DNA of 64,000 nucleotides from RGIG9041 sp045541455 (GCA_045541455.1 JAZQJA010000042.1:78180-142179); one strand, 5' to 3'; positions 24,677-32,500 are shown, numbered from the stretch's first letter. Numbers and translations: made by a program. The notes: a model not told the origin generated them from the sequence alone.

Positions 24677-25591
24677 ATGTTTAAACTATCAAAATCAGTG
24701 CTGTTGTTATTTTTAACTGCAATTATTTGGGGCTTTGCATTTGTGGCGCAATTAATCGGTGCAAATTACGTTGAAACATTTACTTTTAACGGCACCCGCT
24801 TTTTAATTGGCGGTTTGTCACTTCTGCCTGTAATTTTTATTTTTGAGCGTGTTGAAATAAGCCGTGCCAAAATGAAAAAAACCATTATAAGCGGTGTTGT
24901 TGCAGGTGTCATCTTGTTTACAGCATCCACTCTTCAGCAGTTTGGTGTTATTTTAACAGGCAGCGCAGGTAAATCCGGATTTATTACGGGACTATATACA
25001 GTTCTTGTTCCGCTTCTTGGTATTTTTCTTAAAAAGAAAACTAATTTTAATACTTGGCTTGGTGCGGTTTTAGCTGTTGTGGGTCTTTATCTTTTAAGCT
25101 TTTCTGACGGTATTTCAAATGTCGGTGTAGGTGACTTGGTTTTGCTTGTTGGCGCTGTAATGTGGGCTATGCATATCATTGTAATTGATGAGTTTGGCGG
25201 TGAAATTTATTCTCTCCGTTTTGCAATGACTCAGTTTATTGTTTGTGCAGTATTAAGTATTATAGGTGCTTTGCTTTTTGAAGATATATCGTTTGCTGCA
25301 ATTTTAGATGCAAAATATCCCATTCTATATGCGGGCATAATGTCAGTAGGTGTTGCTTATACATGTCAAATTCTCGGTCAAAAAAATTCCGATCCGACTT
25401 TTGCAGCAATAATATTGTCTACAGAGTCAATGTTCAGCGCAATAGGAGAGGCGATAGTGCTTGGCATTTTCCTTACAGGTTTTGGTTATAAACCGCTTTC
25501 GTTTCGTGCATATATCGGTTGTGCAATAATCTTTTGTGGAATTATTGTTTCGCAACTTAACTTTAAAAAAACAAAATTGTCAGTTAAATAA
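24677..25591 (+). CDS. EamA-type DMT superfamily transporter
   Basis: A 304-residue membrane protein with ten predicted helices in two EamA repeats (about residues 8-140 and 150-290). Typical pieces are LLFLTAIIWGFAFVAQLIGA, TASTLQQFGVILT, GFITGLYTVLVPLLGIFLKK and ALLLSTESMFSAIGEAIVLG-like (here ILSTESMFSAIGEA). Family members export amino acids or metabolites; the substrate is unknown. It is divergent from the luxS operon and shares its palindromic control region, so a sulfur amino acid, purine or methyl-cycle by-product is a fair guess only. A weak RBS (AGG) precedes the ATG. Confidence 0.88.
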   Translation: MFKLSKSVLLLFLTAIIWGFAFVAQLIGANYVETFTFNGTRFLIGGLSLLPVIFIFERVEISRAKMKKTIISGVVAGVILFTASTLQQFGVILTGSAGKSGFITGLYTVLVPLLGIFLKKKTNFNTWLGAVLAVVGLYLLSFSDGISNVGVGDLVLLVGAVMWAMHIIVIDEFGGEIYSLRFAMTQFIVCAVLSIIGALLFEDISFAAILDAKYPILYAGIMSVGVAYTCQILGQKNSDPTFAAIILSTESMFSAIGEAIVLGIFLTGFGYKPLSFRAYIGCAIIFCGIIVSQLNFKKTKLSVK

Positions 25592-25604
25592 ATCCGAACA
25601 TGTT

Positions 25605-25648
25605 AATAAGTAGCCGGAAAGCACTTCGCTTTCCGGCTACTTATTTTG
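25605..25648 (+). terminator. Terminator of the DMT transporter
   Basis: An 18-bp perfect stem (AATAAGTAGCCGGAAAGC with its complement) around loop ACTTC, followed by TTTTG. Confidence 0.88.
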
Positions 25649-25680
25649 TGCGCGACGCAAAACATTGTAAATCTGTTAAA

Positions 25681-25725
25681 ACATAAAATTTGCCGATTGT
25701 TTATAGCAATCGGCAAATTTTATGT
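25681..25725 (-). terminator. Terminator of the exported-protein operon
   Basis: A 19-bp perfect stem (ACATAAAATTTGCCGATTG with its complement) with a 7-nt loop, followed on the minus strand by TTTTAAC. It touches the stop codon of the last operon gene. Confidence 0.85.
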
Positions 25726-26564
25726 TAGTTACTTCTTTTAATTTTGAGAATTGCAATAGAAACCGCACTGATAAATAAAAGCAACCACCACCAATGGATG
25801 TTGAAATTATCTTCGGTTTGGGGAGTGCTTTCTTGTTCGAGTTCAATAGTTGTTATATCTTCTATAGAGAGTAAGCCATTTTCTTCGTTTAGCACTAAAT
25901 CTAAGTCTATTCCTGCACCGTTTTGATCTGCTGATATATTGTAGGTGCTATCATTATTTAAAACAACTGTGGAATCAATATCATTTGTTAATAAAAAATG
26001 CAAATACCCGATTATCTTACCGTCTTTTATTGCTGTCAGCGAATGTTCACCTTGTTCTACCTCATAAAATGCAAACTTTCCGTTTTCGTCAGTTATTGCT
26101 GTTTTTAAAATAGAACGCAACTCCAAATCAACATTCGGAAAAGGTTTTTCGTTCAAAGTGACCGTTCCTTTAACGGTAAAAGTTTTAGTTGAAGTAGCAG
26201 TTTCTTTTTCTGTGGTAACAGTAACAATCATATCTTCACATACTGCCGGAAGTTTAATATATCCGCCACGGATTTGATTTGTCATATCTTCATCATTTAC
26301 AGTTACCGACTTAATGATATTTCCACTTTCTGCACGAATAAGTATTCTTGGCTCACTGAGCCGTTCAACCATAAACTTCTCTCTACTAACACCATTGTAG
26401 AACACTTTTGCATGTTCCGATACAACCGTGATATTATGGTTGGCTGGAACTGTCAGACTAATAACGGTGTTTGTTACCTCATCTTCCGTTTCTGTTGCAA
26501 AAGCTGTTACAGGGCACAAAGTTAATAAAGTAAAGCACAATAGCAATAAAGCTATTTTCTTCAT
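25725..26564 (-). CDS. Surface protein with signal peptide, Cna-B/carboxypeptidase-regulatory-like domain and C-terminal anchor
   Basis: A 279-residue exported protein. The signal peptide ends near CPVTAFA (residue 24). Residues 30-130 are beta-rich and unassigned; residues about 128-200 look like a carboxypeptidase-regulatory/Cna-B fold (FTVKGTVTLNEKPFPNVDLE, TAITDENGKFAFYEVEQGEH). The C-terminus has PQTEDN, a hydrophobic helix (WWWLLLFISAVSIAILKI) and a basic tail KRSN. This layout equals a sortase sorting signal of the PQTGDN type with Glu for Gly, so covalent wall anchoring may be lost and membrane anchoring remain. Last gene of the ubiquitin-containing operon; it may be its surface base. 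Confidence 0.75.
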   Translation of the reverse strand: MKKIALLLLCFTLLTLCPVTAFATETEDEVTNTVISLTVPANHNITVVSEHAKVFYNGVSREKFMVERLSEPRILIRAESGNIIKSVTVNDEDMTNQIRGGYIKLPAVCEDMIVTVTTEKETATSTKTFTVKGTVTLNEKPFPNVDLELRSILKTAITDENGKFAFYEVEQGEHSLTAIKDGKIIGYLHFLLTNDIDSTVVLNNDSTYNISADQNGAGIDLDLVLNEENGLLSIEDITTIELEQESTPQTEDNFNIHWWWLLLFISAVSIAILKIKRSN

Positions 26565-26575
26565 ATTGTACCTCC

Positions 26576-27058
26576 TTAGTTGTTCTCTCTGTCCTCGTAA
26601 GAAACAGCAAAAGTAACAGTGTCAGAATAATCACCGGCATAAGCCGTGTTCCAATTTTCCTGAGTAATATTAATTGTCAAGTCAGTTTTGTCGCCTGCTT
26701 TAAGATAAGTTGCAGAGTTAAAGACTGCATTGTTAGATTTAATCTCATAAGGTATAACCTTTGAATTGTCAATGGCGTTTTCCAGTTTGCCATCGGTAGT
26801 AAGGACAACCTTGATGCATTTATCAGAGTGGATTTGAGCAGCTTCTACCGTAATTGTACCAAAGGAGGTTTCGGTAGCATTAAAGGCGACTGTAGTGTTA
26901 GCCGGAATGGTAACAGTATATGTTGGGGCGATACTAAATGATATAGTGGCAGAGCGGCTCTTATCGGTAGTATCCTGATCTACTGTGTCTGCAAATGCGG
27001 TTACTAACATTGTTGCCATTGTTATGATAGTAATAATAATTGATAAAAACTTTTTCAT
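26576..27058 (-). CDS. Small exported protein with the shared beta-rich domain
   Basis: A 160-residue protein: signal peptide (cleavage near VTAFA, residue 23), then a single beta-rich domain from about residue 36 to the end. This domain resembles those at the C-termini of the two proteins encoded upstream: SIAPTYTVTIPANTT at its start, a central IPYEIKSNN, and AGDYSDTVTFAVSY at its end, matching TPAYTVTIPAT and AGEYTGTITFTM in the ubiquitin protein. No membrane anchor or lipobox is present, so it should be released or held by partners. It may be a structural subunit. The family is not recognised by name. Confidence 0.75.
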   Translation of the reverse strand: MKKFLSIIITIITMATMLVTAFADTVDQDTTDKSRSATISFSIAPTYTVTIPANTTVAFNATETSFGTITVEAAQIHSDKCIKVVLTTDGKLENAIDNSKVIPYEIKSNNAVFNSATYLKAGDKTDLTINITQENWNTAYAGDYSDTVTFAVSYEDRENN

Positions 27059-27078
27059 TATTAAAATTTCCTTGTAAT

Positions 27079-28152
27079 TTATACAACTTTTGTAATCATA
27101 ATTGAAAATGTTACTGTACCGGTGTATTTACCTGCAAATTGTGTGCTTGCAGGTAAAACAAAGGAGAGATTGGTACTGCCATTTGTATCAGTATCGGGGT
27201 TAACTGTTAATATCGTATCGTTTAGTGAAACAATTTTATCATCGTTTTTTATTTGATATTCAATTACTGCACCTTCGGTCGTTCTTAATTTGAAGGAGTT
27301 GTCACTCTCATTTGTTGCGGTTAAAGTTACTGCAACAAGTGAGCCTTTTTCTACAACAACATTCTCAACTTTAATTTCGGCTGTGGTGTTGGCATCGATA
27401 GTAGCAGGAATAGTTACGGTATAAGTTGGATTTACGGAGTAGTTTATTGTAGTTGTTGATTTCTCATACATCCAGTATTCATCATAACCGGCGCCTATAG
27501 AATAAGGACTTGCAAATTGACCTGAGTTTTGATCAGAAAGTTTTTCACCTTGCAAATAAATCGAACATTTTTGCGGTATTAAGTATACCATGTGTCCATT
27601 GTCGTTGCTTATAAACGAACAGTCTGTAAAGCGGTACTCTACGCCATACAAATCAGCAACCATATAATACGAAGAATGCTCAATTTTGCAGTTTGTAAAG
27701 TCCATAATTATCGGTGATACTTCCTGATTGTCGTTACTGCCAATGCCATAAATGGTGTAGGAGCCGTCATAAACAATGTGCATATTTCTTCCATAAAAAG
27801 AGGTACCTTCTTCGGCATAAATTCGACCGTTAAGTTTTCCGTTCAGTAAATGAACTGTTCCTGCAGCCAAATGCATACTGACTGTTGTCAGTGTGTGCTG
27901 GTCAAGATCCAACTGTAGCGAGCCGCTAAGTAAAATGTTGCTATTATGTGTAATATCAGCACTAAGTTTTGCGTATACCGTAGTATTGCCGGAATTATTG
28001 ACTGCTGTAACAAGTGTACTCAACTCATCTGCGTTGGAAATGATATATGGAGAGTTCTCAGTACCATCGCCAACCAGACTTTCTGCAAATACAGATACTG
28101 TCATTGAAAATGTCATAAATGTTGCCAAAACGATAGAAACTAATTTTTTCAT
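27079..28152 (-). CDS. Exported protein: beta-helix-like region plus shared beta-rich C-terminal domain
   Basis: A 357-residue protein with a signal peptide (cleavage near SVFAES, residue 22-24). Residues about 30-225 have the start GTENSPYIISNADELSTLV and many short strands with Asn/Ser turns, as in right-handed parallel beta-helix proteins. Residues 233-357 form the domain shared with the neighbouring proteins: NPTYTVTIPAT, ENVVVEKG, FKLRT, EYQIKNDD, LTVNP and AGKYTGTVTF. This copy is very similar to that of the ubiquitin protein, which suggests duplication. The start overlaps the ubiquitin gene stop by 4 bp (ATGA), so the two are translated together. No enzyme residues can be named. Confidence 0.75.
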   Translation of the reverse strand: MKKLVSIVLATFMTFSMTVSVFAESLVGDGTENSPYIISNADELSTLVTAVNNSGNTTVYAKLSADITHNSNILLSGSLQLDLDQHTLTTVSMHLAAGTVHLLNGKLNGRIYAEEGTSFYGRNMHIVYDGSYTIYGIGSNDNQEVSPIIMDFTNCKIEHSSYYMVADLYGVEYRFTDCSFISNDNGHMVYLIPQKCSIYLQGEKLSDQNSGQFASPYSIGAGYDEYWMYEKSTTTINYSVNPTYTVTIPATIDANTTAEIKVENVVVEKGSLVAVTLTATNESDNSFKLRTTEGAVIEYQIKNDDKIVSLNDTILTVNPDTDTNGSTNLSFVLPASTQFAGKYTGTVTFSIMITKVV

Positions 28153-28844
28153 ATACTTTGTGTCTCCTTTATTAACATAGTAAAGGTTATTGTACCTGTA
28201 TATTCACCGGCATATATGATGTTTTTTGGTGTAGTAAAATTAAGTGTTGTACTACTATTTGCAGCAGTTTCAGGGTTGACTGTAAGCACAGCGTCACCAA
28301 CAGCTATCGTAGTGTCGTTATTTTCAATTGTGTATTCCACAACAGAGTTTTCTTTGGTGCGAAGTTTAAAGGTGTTATCATCTTCGCTTGTATCGGTGAT
28401 AGTGATCTCTAACTGCTTTCCTTTTTCAAGTACAACATTTTCTGCCGAAATAGTTTCGGATTTTCCAAGTTCCACCGTTGCAGGAATAGTAACAGTGTAA
28501 GCAGGGGTAACAACATATTCCAAATTTATCGCATTGTTATTTGAACGTAGCACTAAATGGATAGTCGATTCTTTTTGGATGTTATAATCACTTAAGGTTT
28601 TTCCTTCTTCGAGTTGCTTGCCTGCAAAAATAAGCCTTTGTTGATCGGGCGGAATTCCTTCTTTTTCCTGTATCTTTGCTTTGATTGCATCAATACTATC
28701 ATTTGGCTCTACTTCTAGGGTGATAGTTTTGCCCGTCAATGTCTTTACAAAAATCTGCATGGCATTCACTGTTATTGATGTATAGAACATACAACAAACA
28801 GCAAGTATTATAACTGTAATACATTTAATTGATTTGTTTTTCAT
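28149..28844 (-). CDS. Exported ubiquitin fused to a beta-rich domain
   Basis: A 231-residue protein. Residues 1-28 are a Sec signal peptide ending VNA, and the next residue is Met1 of a ubiquitin domain (residues 29-100). By comparison from memory with human ubiquitin, 63 of 72 positions agree. Differences are S20N, T22S, E24D, N25A, V26I, D32E, D52E, R54K and L67I. All seven lysines (K6, K11, K27, K29, K33, K48, K63) and the L8-I44-V70 patch are kept. After Arg72 the Leu-Arg-Gly-Gly tail is replaced by Ser-Asn-Asn-Asn, leading into the 127-residue beta-rich domain shared with the neighbours. It cannot be conjugated through a Gly-Gly end. GAGG lies before the ATG; it sits second in a five-gene operon of exported proteins. 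Confidence 0.93.
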   Translation of the reverse strand: MKNKSIKCITVIILAVCCMFYTSITVNAMQIFVKTLTGKTITLEVEPNDSIDAIKAKIQEKEGIPPDQQRLIFAGKQLEEGKTLSDYNIQKESTIHLVLRSNNNAINLEYVVTPAYTVTIPATVELGKSETISAENVVLEKGKQLEITITDTSEDDNTFKLRTKENSVVEYTIENNDTTIAVGDAVLTVNPETAANSSTTLNFTTPKNIIYAGEYTGTITFTMLIKETQSI

Positions 28845-28860
28845 TTGTCTTTTACCTCAC

Positions 28861-29403
28861 TTATTTAACTATGAGAACTGTTTCGACATTTGCACCGTTC
28901 ATAGGCGACTGATCTGCTGTGGAATATGTGGTAATTTTAATAGTAGCATTATATTCACCCGCACCAAGCGCACGGGAAAGTGAAATTTGTGTAATGGCCT
29001 GACCAGGTGGTACCAGTTTGGATGTATAAAGGCTTTCTCCTGTATCTTTAAGAAGTAATTCAAACACAAAGTAACAAGGATTGCCTTCGGGATTTAGTAG
29101 TGCAACCGATACATTCTTCTGATTTGCAGGAAGTGTAATGGAAGGGTACCCTGGAATTTTAATACCAGCAGCAGGCTTATCTTCAGTTTTGTCCTGTAGT
29201 TTCTCACCGTTCCATTCACTTGCATTGGAGTCAATATCTAAAGTACCAGATTGTGAAGAAGATGGATTGTCCGGAATATTATTTCCAAACCAGTTATCCC
29301 AGTTTAATCCAATAATTAGCGCACCAACCAGTAATAGTAGTATAACGATTGAGCCAATAATAATATAACTTTTTTTAATTACAATTCCGCCGCTATCGTT
29401 CAT
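28861..29403 (-). CDS. Membrane-anchored extracellular protein, first gene of the ubiquitin operon
   Basis: A 180-residue protein with a short N-terminal cytoplasmic tail, one membrane helix (about residues 13-34, IIIGSIVILLLLVGALIIGL), a Ser/Asn/Pro-rich linker and an extracellular beta-rich domain from about residue 85. The domain contains ITLPANQKNVSVALLNPEGN, GESLYTSKLVPPGQAI and AGEYNATIKITTYS. The AG(E/K)Y ending recalls the shared domain of its neighbours, so it may be a distant relative that serves as membrane anchor or assembly partner. The ATG at 29403 has GGAGG 9 nt upstream; the open frame upstream to 29607 crosses the promoter and is not coding. No named family is claimed. Confidence 0.75.
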   Translation of the reverse strand: MNDSGGIVIKKSYIIIGSIVILLLLVGALIIGLNWDNWFGNNIPDNPSSSQSGTLDIDSNASEWNGEKLQDKTEDKPAAGIKIPGYPSITLPANQKNVSVALLNPEGNPCYFVFELLLKDTGESLYTSKLVPPGQAITQISLSRALGAGEYNATIKITTYSTADQSPMNGANVETVLIVK

Positions 29404-29542
29404 TTTATGTACCTCCAAAGGATAAATTAAAAAGACATAAGTCGCCTGAATAATAAAATTATGTATTGGTTTAATTATTTGATAAAAAATGTTTTGCAAT
29501 GACTTTTGAGTTGCGATTTTTTGTGTAGATTTTTGATGTTTT

Positions 29543-29571
29543 ATTATATCATAAAATATTAAAAATATCAA
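29543..29571 (-). promoter_or_regulatory. Predicted promoter of the exported-ubiquitin operon
   Basis: TTGATA (29566-29571) and TATAAT (29543-29548) on the minus strand, spacer 17 bp. The leader of about 130 nt to the ATG at 29403 is AT-rich and shows no riboswitch or strong hairpin. The rest of the 29404-29715 gap holds only this promoter and the terminator of the upstream ABC operon. Confidence 0.75.
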
Positions 29572-29644
29572 TAGAATTAATATCATAGTACAATTATTCC
29601 AACACATTTTTTGTAAGAACTATAAAATTTGCAGTATCATAAAT

Positions 29645-29686
29645 AAAAATGCAGTATAACCAATTTGGCTATACTGCATTTTATTT
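29645..29686 (-). terminator. Terminator of the TrpXYZ-like ABC operon
   Basis: Stem AAATGCAGTATA with TATACTGCATTT, with additional inner pairing (CCAA/TTGG) and T-runs on both strands. It ends the ABC operon and insulates the ubiquitin operon. Confidence 0.85.
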
Positions 29687-29715
29687 ATGACTGTGTTTTT
29701 TTGATATTTTTGTAT

Positions 29716-30510
29716 TTAGCTTAAAAGAGCTCTGTCACTTGTGAATTCTGTGCCGCTTGATTTTGTGAATTTTTCAAGTAAATCTTCAACAGTCAAGTTT
29801 TTCTTTTCTTCACCGCGAACATCAATAATAATTTTTCCGTTATTCATCATTATAAGTCTGTTACCGTAGGTGATAGCATCTTTCATATTATGAGTAATCA
29901 TAAATGTTGTAAGGTTTTCTTCTTCTACAATTTCTTTGGTTATAGATAAAACCTTTGATGCAGTTTTAGGATCAAGAGCTGCGGTATGTTCATCTAGTAA
30001 TAAGAGTTTAGGGTTATTCATCGAAGCCATTAAAAGTGTTATGGCCTGACGCTGTCCGCCGGACAACAAGCCTACTTTTGTTGAAAGTCTTTCGCTAAGC
30101 CCTAAATCTAAACGCTGAAGCATTTTTTTGTAAACGGCACGGTCAGCATTGGTGATTGACCAGCCAAGTCCGCGGCGCTTGCCCCTAAACATAGCAAGAG
30201 CCATATTTTCTTCAATCCACATATCAGCAGCAGTTCCGGTCATAGGATCTTGGAAAACCCTGCCTATAAACTTTGCCCGTTTGTATTCGGGTAAGTTTGT
30301 AATATCGTTACCGTCAATCAAAATGCTCCCGTTGTCAACGGGAAATGTGCCTGCAATAGCATTAAGTAAAGTCGATTTACCTGCACCGTTACCGCCTATA
30401 ACTGTAACAAAGTCTCCGTCTTCAAGTGTTATTGATACATTTTCAAGCGCAACCTTTTCATTTACGGTGCCTGCATTGAATATTTTAGTTATGTTTTTTA
30501 CTTCAAGCAT
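29716..30510 (-). CDS. ABC importer ATP-binding protein (TrpZ-like)
   Basis: A 264-residue ATPase: Walker A GGNGAGKST, Q-loop VFQDPMTG, signature LSGGQRQA, Walker B LLLLDEHTAALDP and switch His in ITHNM. DEHTAALDPKTA is typical of the ATPases that work with ABC_sub_bind-type binding proteins (the tryptophan/tyrosine importer TrpXYZ group). It overlaps the permease gene by 8 bp and has GGAGG 9 nt upstream. The substrate may be an aromatic amino acid or another small molecule; this is inferred from the family only. Confidence 0.88.
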   Translation of the reverse strand: MLEVKNITKIFNAGTVNEKVALENVSITLEDGDFVTVIGGNGAGKSTLLNAIAGTFPVDNGSILIDGNDITNLPEYKRAKFIGRVFQDPMTGTAADMWIEENMALAMFRGKRRGLGWSITNADRAVYKKMLQRLDLGLSERLSTKVGLLSGGQRQAITLLMASMNNPKLLLLDEHTAALDPKTASKVLSITKEIVEEENLTTFMITHNMKDAITYGNRLIMMNNGKIIIDVRGEEKKNLTVEDLLEKFTKSSGTEFTSDRALLS

Positions 30511-31417
30511 CTTTTGACACCTCCTTGGTTTTTATCAAGGCTTTTTTAGAAAAATATTTACCTTTCCAATAGGGAACAGCGAGGAACAAAGCAACAAGTA
30601 GAGCCGAAAGCATCTTGAGGTAGTTTGTGTCAAGACCGAGGAAAATTATAGTCTGATAAACCATATAATAAATAACTCCGCCAAGAACTACAGCCAGAAG
30701 TTTAAGAGCAAAGTTGTATCTTGTAATTTTAGAAAATACAGCTTCGCCGATAATTACAGCGGCAAGACCGATAACGATAGCACCTTTTCCTGCGTTTGCG
30801 TCTGAAAAGCCAAGGAACAAAGAAAGAATTGCGCCGGAAAGAGCAACGATTCCGTTAGATAAAACAAGTCCTAAAACTTTAATTACATCAGTATTTATAC
30901 CTTGTGCACGGCTCATATTGATATTACAACCTGTAGCCCTTACTGCACTACCAAGCGAAGTGCCGAAAAACCAATAGAAAACACCGATTATTACACCGAC
31001 AATTATTGTAAGGTATACAAAAGTTAAACCTAGTTCTTCTGTAGAAATAAAGTATTCAACCCCAAACGGATAACCCACGTTTGATGTGCCGCCCATTATT
31101 TTCAGGTTGACCGACCAAAGAATAAGTTGTGTTAATATACCTGAGAGGATTGCAGGGATGCCAAAACCTGTGTGAAAAATACCGGTTACAAATCCTGCTA
31201 GCATGCCGGCTACCATGGCCGCTGAAATACCAATCCATACCGGCATATCATACTTAACAATAAGTACAGTGCATACTGCCATACCTGTGCATATTGAACC
31301 ATCTACGGTAAGGTCGGCAATATCAAGAATTCTATATGTAATGTATACGCCTATAGCCATAATGCCCCAAATTATGCCTTGTGCAATGGCGGGAGGCAAT
31401 GAAGTTAAATAAATCAA
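30503..31417 (-). CDS. ABC importer permease (TrpY-like, branched-chain type)
   Basis: A 304-residue membrane protein with eight or more hydrophobic segments of the branched-chain amino acid permease type. Features are YRILDIADLTVDGSICTGMA near the start, GFVTGIFHTGFGIPAILSGI, ILWSVNLKIMGGTSNVGYP and GSAVRATGCNINMSRAQGIN, the cytoplasmic loop that meets the ATPase. The start is TTG at 31417, 7 nt after AAGGAA. A long hairpin separates it from the binding-protein gene and may lower its expression relative to that gene. Confidence 0.88.
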   Translation of the reverse strand: MIYLTSLPPAIAQGIIWGIMAIGVYITYRILDIADLTVDGSICTGMAVCTVLIVKYDMPVWIGISAAMVAGMLAGFVTGIFHTGFGIPAILSGILTQLILWSVNLKIMGGTSNVGYPFGVEYFISTEELGLTFVYLTIIVGVIIGVFYWFFGTSLGSAVRATGCNINMSRAQGINTDVIKVLGLVLSNGIVALSGAILSLFLGFSDANAGKGAIVIGLAAVIIGEAVFSKITRYNFALKLLAVVLGGVIYYMVYQTIIFLGLDTNYLKMLSALLVALFLAVPYWKGKYFSKKALIKTKEVSKDA

Positions 31418-31457
31418 AACTAAATTCCTTTCTAAAAAAAGTCCTTACAAACGAAAT

Positions 31458-31500
31458 CGACAGGGTTTGTATCGATAAGCTATCAATACAAACCTTGTCG
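31458..31500 (-). promoter_or_regulatory. Intercistronic hairpin between binding-protein and permease genes
   Basis: A 20-bp stem with G-U pairs (CGACAGGGTTTGTATCGATA with its near complement) around a 3-nt loop. The T-run lies 15-20 nt further on, so it is probably an mRNA-stabilising or partial-termination element that sets a binding-protein excess. Confidence 0.65.
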
Positions 31501-31519
31501 TTGCTTTATACTTAAATAA

Positions 31520-32500
31520 TTATTTAATGGCTACATAACCGTCTTTTTCAAGAGCAGCTGTATCAATTTTAAGATCGTTACAAATGTTAGCGTTGTAATT
31601 TTTTGTTAGTTTCTCTTCAGGAGTGTACTCAATTGCCATTGTTGAAATATCAGCCTCACCCTTGATGATCTTTACAGCCATCTCACCGGTAGCATATCCG
31701 AGGTCGTAGTAGTTGATGCTCAATGTTGCAATACCACAGCCTTTGCAAATTCCTGCTTCACCGGCAATGATAGGTTTTTTAGGTGACATTGATTTATAGA
31801 TCGCATCAGCACAAGAAGCTGCGGTGTTATCTGTAGGAACATAGATAGCATCGTTTTCCGAAGAAGCTTTTTGAGCAATAAGAGATACATCGTTTGTATC
31901 TGTAAATGTGTAAGTATTGCATGTTATGTTTTTAGCTTCAAGTTCTTTTTTAACAACTTCTACTTGATATACGGAGTTAGCCTCAGTTGCACAGTAGAGA
32001 AGTCCTACTGTTTTAGCGTCGGGAACAAGTTCGGTAATCATAGCAGCTTGCTTGTCAAGGGGAGCAAGGTCACTTGTACCTGAAACGTTACCGCCTACTG
32101 TACCTGAGAAATTATCAATTTCAAGTGCAACACCATATTCTGTAACAGATGTTCCAAGAATCGGAATTGTTTTAGTTGATTTAACAGCAGCCTGTAAAGC
32201 GGGTGTGGCATTGGCCATAATTAAATCAACTTTCTTTGATGCAAAGTTATCTGTTATTGTTTTGCACATTGCAGCATCATTAGCTGCATTTTGAATATCA
32301 AATTTAACATTTTCTTCGCCAAGACCGGCAATGACAGCATCTTTAAATCCGTTTGTTGCGGCGTCAAGTGCATCATGAGTTACAAGCTGGCAAATACCGA
32401 TCGTGTAAACATCGTTCTTTTCACAGCTGGCAAGTGAAAAAACAGTTGAAAACAGCAGTATACAAACGGTTATAAGTGCAATAATTCTTTTGGTTTTCAT
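31520..32500 (-). CDS. ABC importer substrate-binding lipoprotein (TrpX-like, ABC_sub_bind family)
   Basis: A 326-residue lipoprotein with signal peptide and lipobox LASC (Cys at about residue 27), then the two-lobed ABC_sub_bind fold: YTIGICQLVTHDALDAATNG, DLIMANATPALQAA, PILGTSVTEYG, TVGLLYCATEANSVYQVE, DAIYVPTDNTAASC and IAGEAGICKGCGIATLSINY. The family includes the tryptophan/tyrosine binding proteins; the exact ligand is not shown. First gene of its operon, with GGAG 10 nt upstream of the ATG and a promoter at 32538-32566. Confidence 0.9.
   Translation of the reverse strand: MKTKRIIALITVCILLFSTVFSLASCEKNDVYTIGICQLVTHDALDAATNGFKDAVIAGLGEENVKFDIQNAANDAAMCKTITDNFASKKVDLIMANATPALQAAVKSTKTIPILGTSVTEYGVALEIDNFSGTVGGNVSGTSDLAPLDKQAAMITELVPDAKTVGLLYCATEANSVYQVEVVKKELEAKNITCNTYTFTDTNDVSLIAQKASSENDAIYVPTDNTAASCADAIYKSMSPKKPIIAGEAGICKGCGIATLSINYYDLGYATGEMAVKIIKGEADISTMAIEYTPEEKLTKNYNANICNDLKIDTAALEKDGYVAIK

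Noticed and set aside
28149..28844. Ubiquitin as eukaryotic contamination or assembly chimera
   Set aside because: It has a bacterial signal peptide, ribosome-binding site, 4-bp overlap with the next gene, no intron and a C-terminal domain shared with two neighbours, all in the same AT-rich setting.
29404..29607. N-terminal extension of the first protein of the ubiquitin operon
   Set aside because: It overlaps a strong promoter and has no ribosome-binding site; GGAGG precedes the ATG at 29403.
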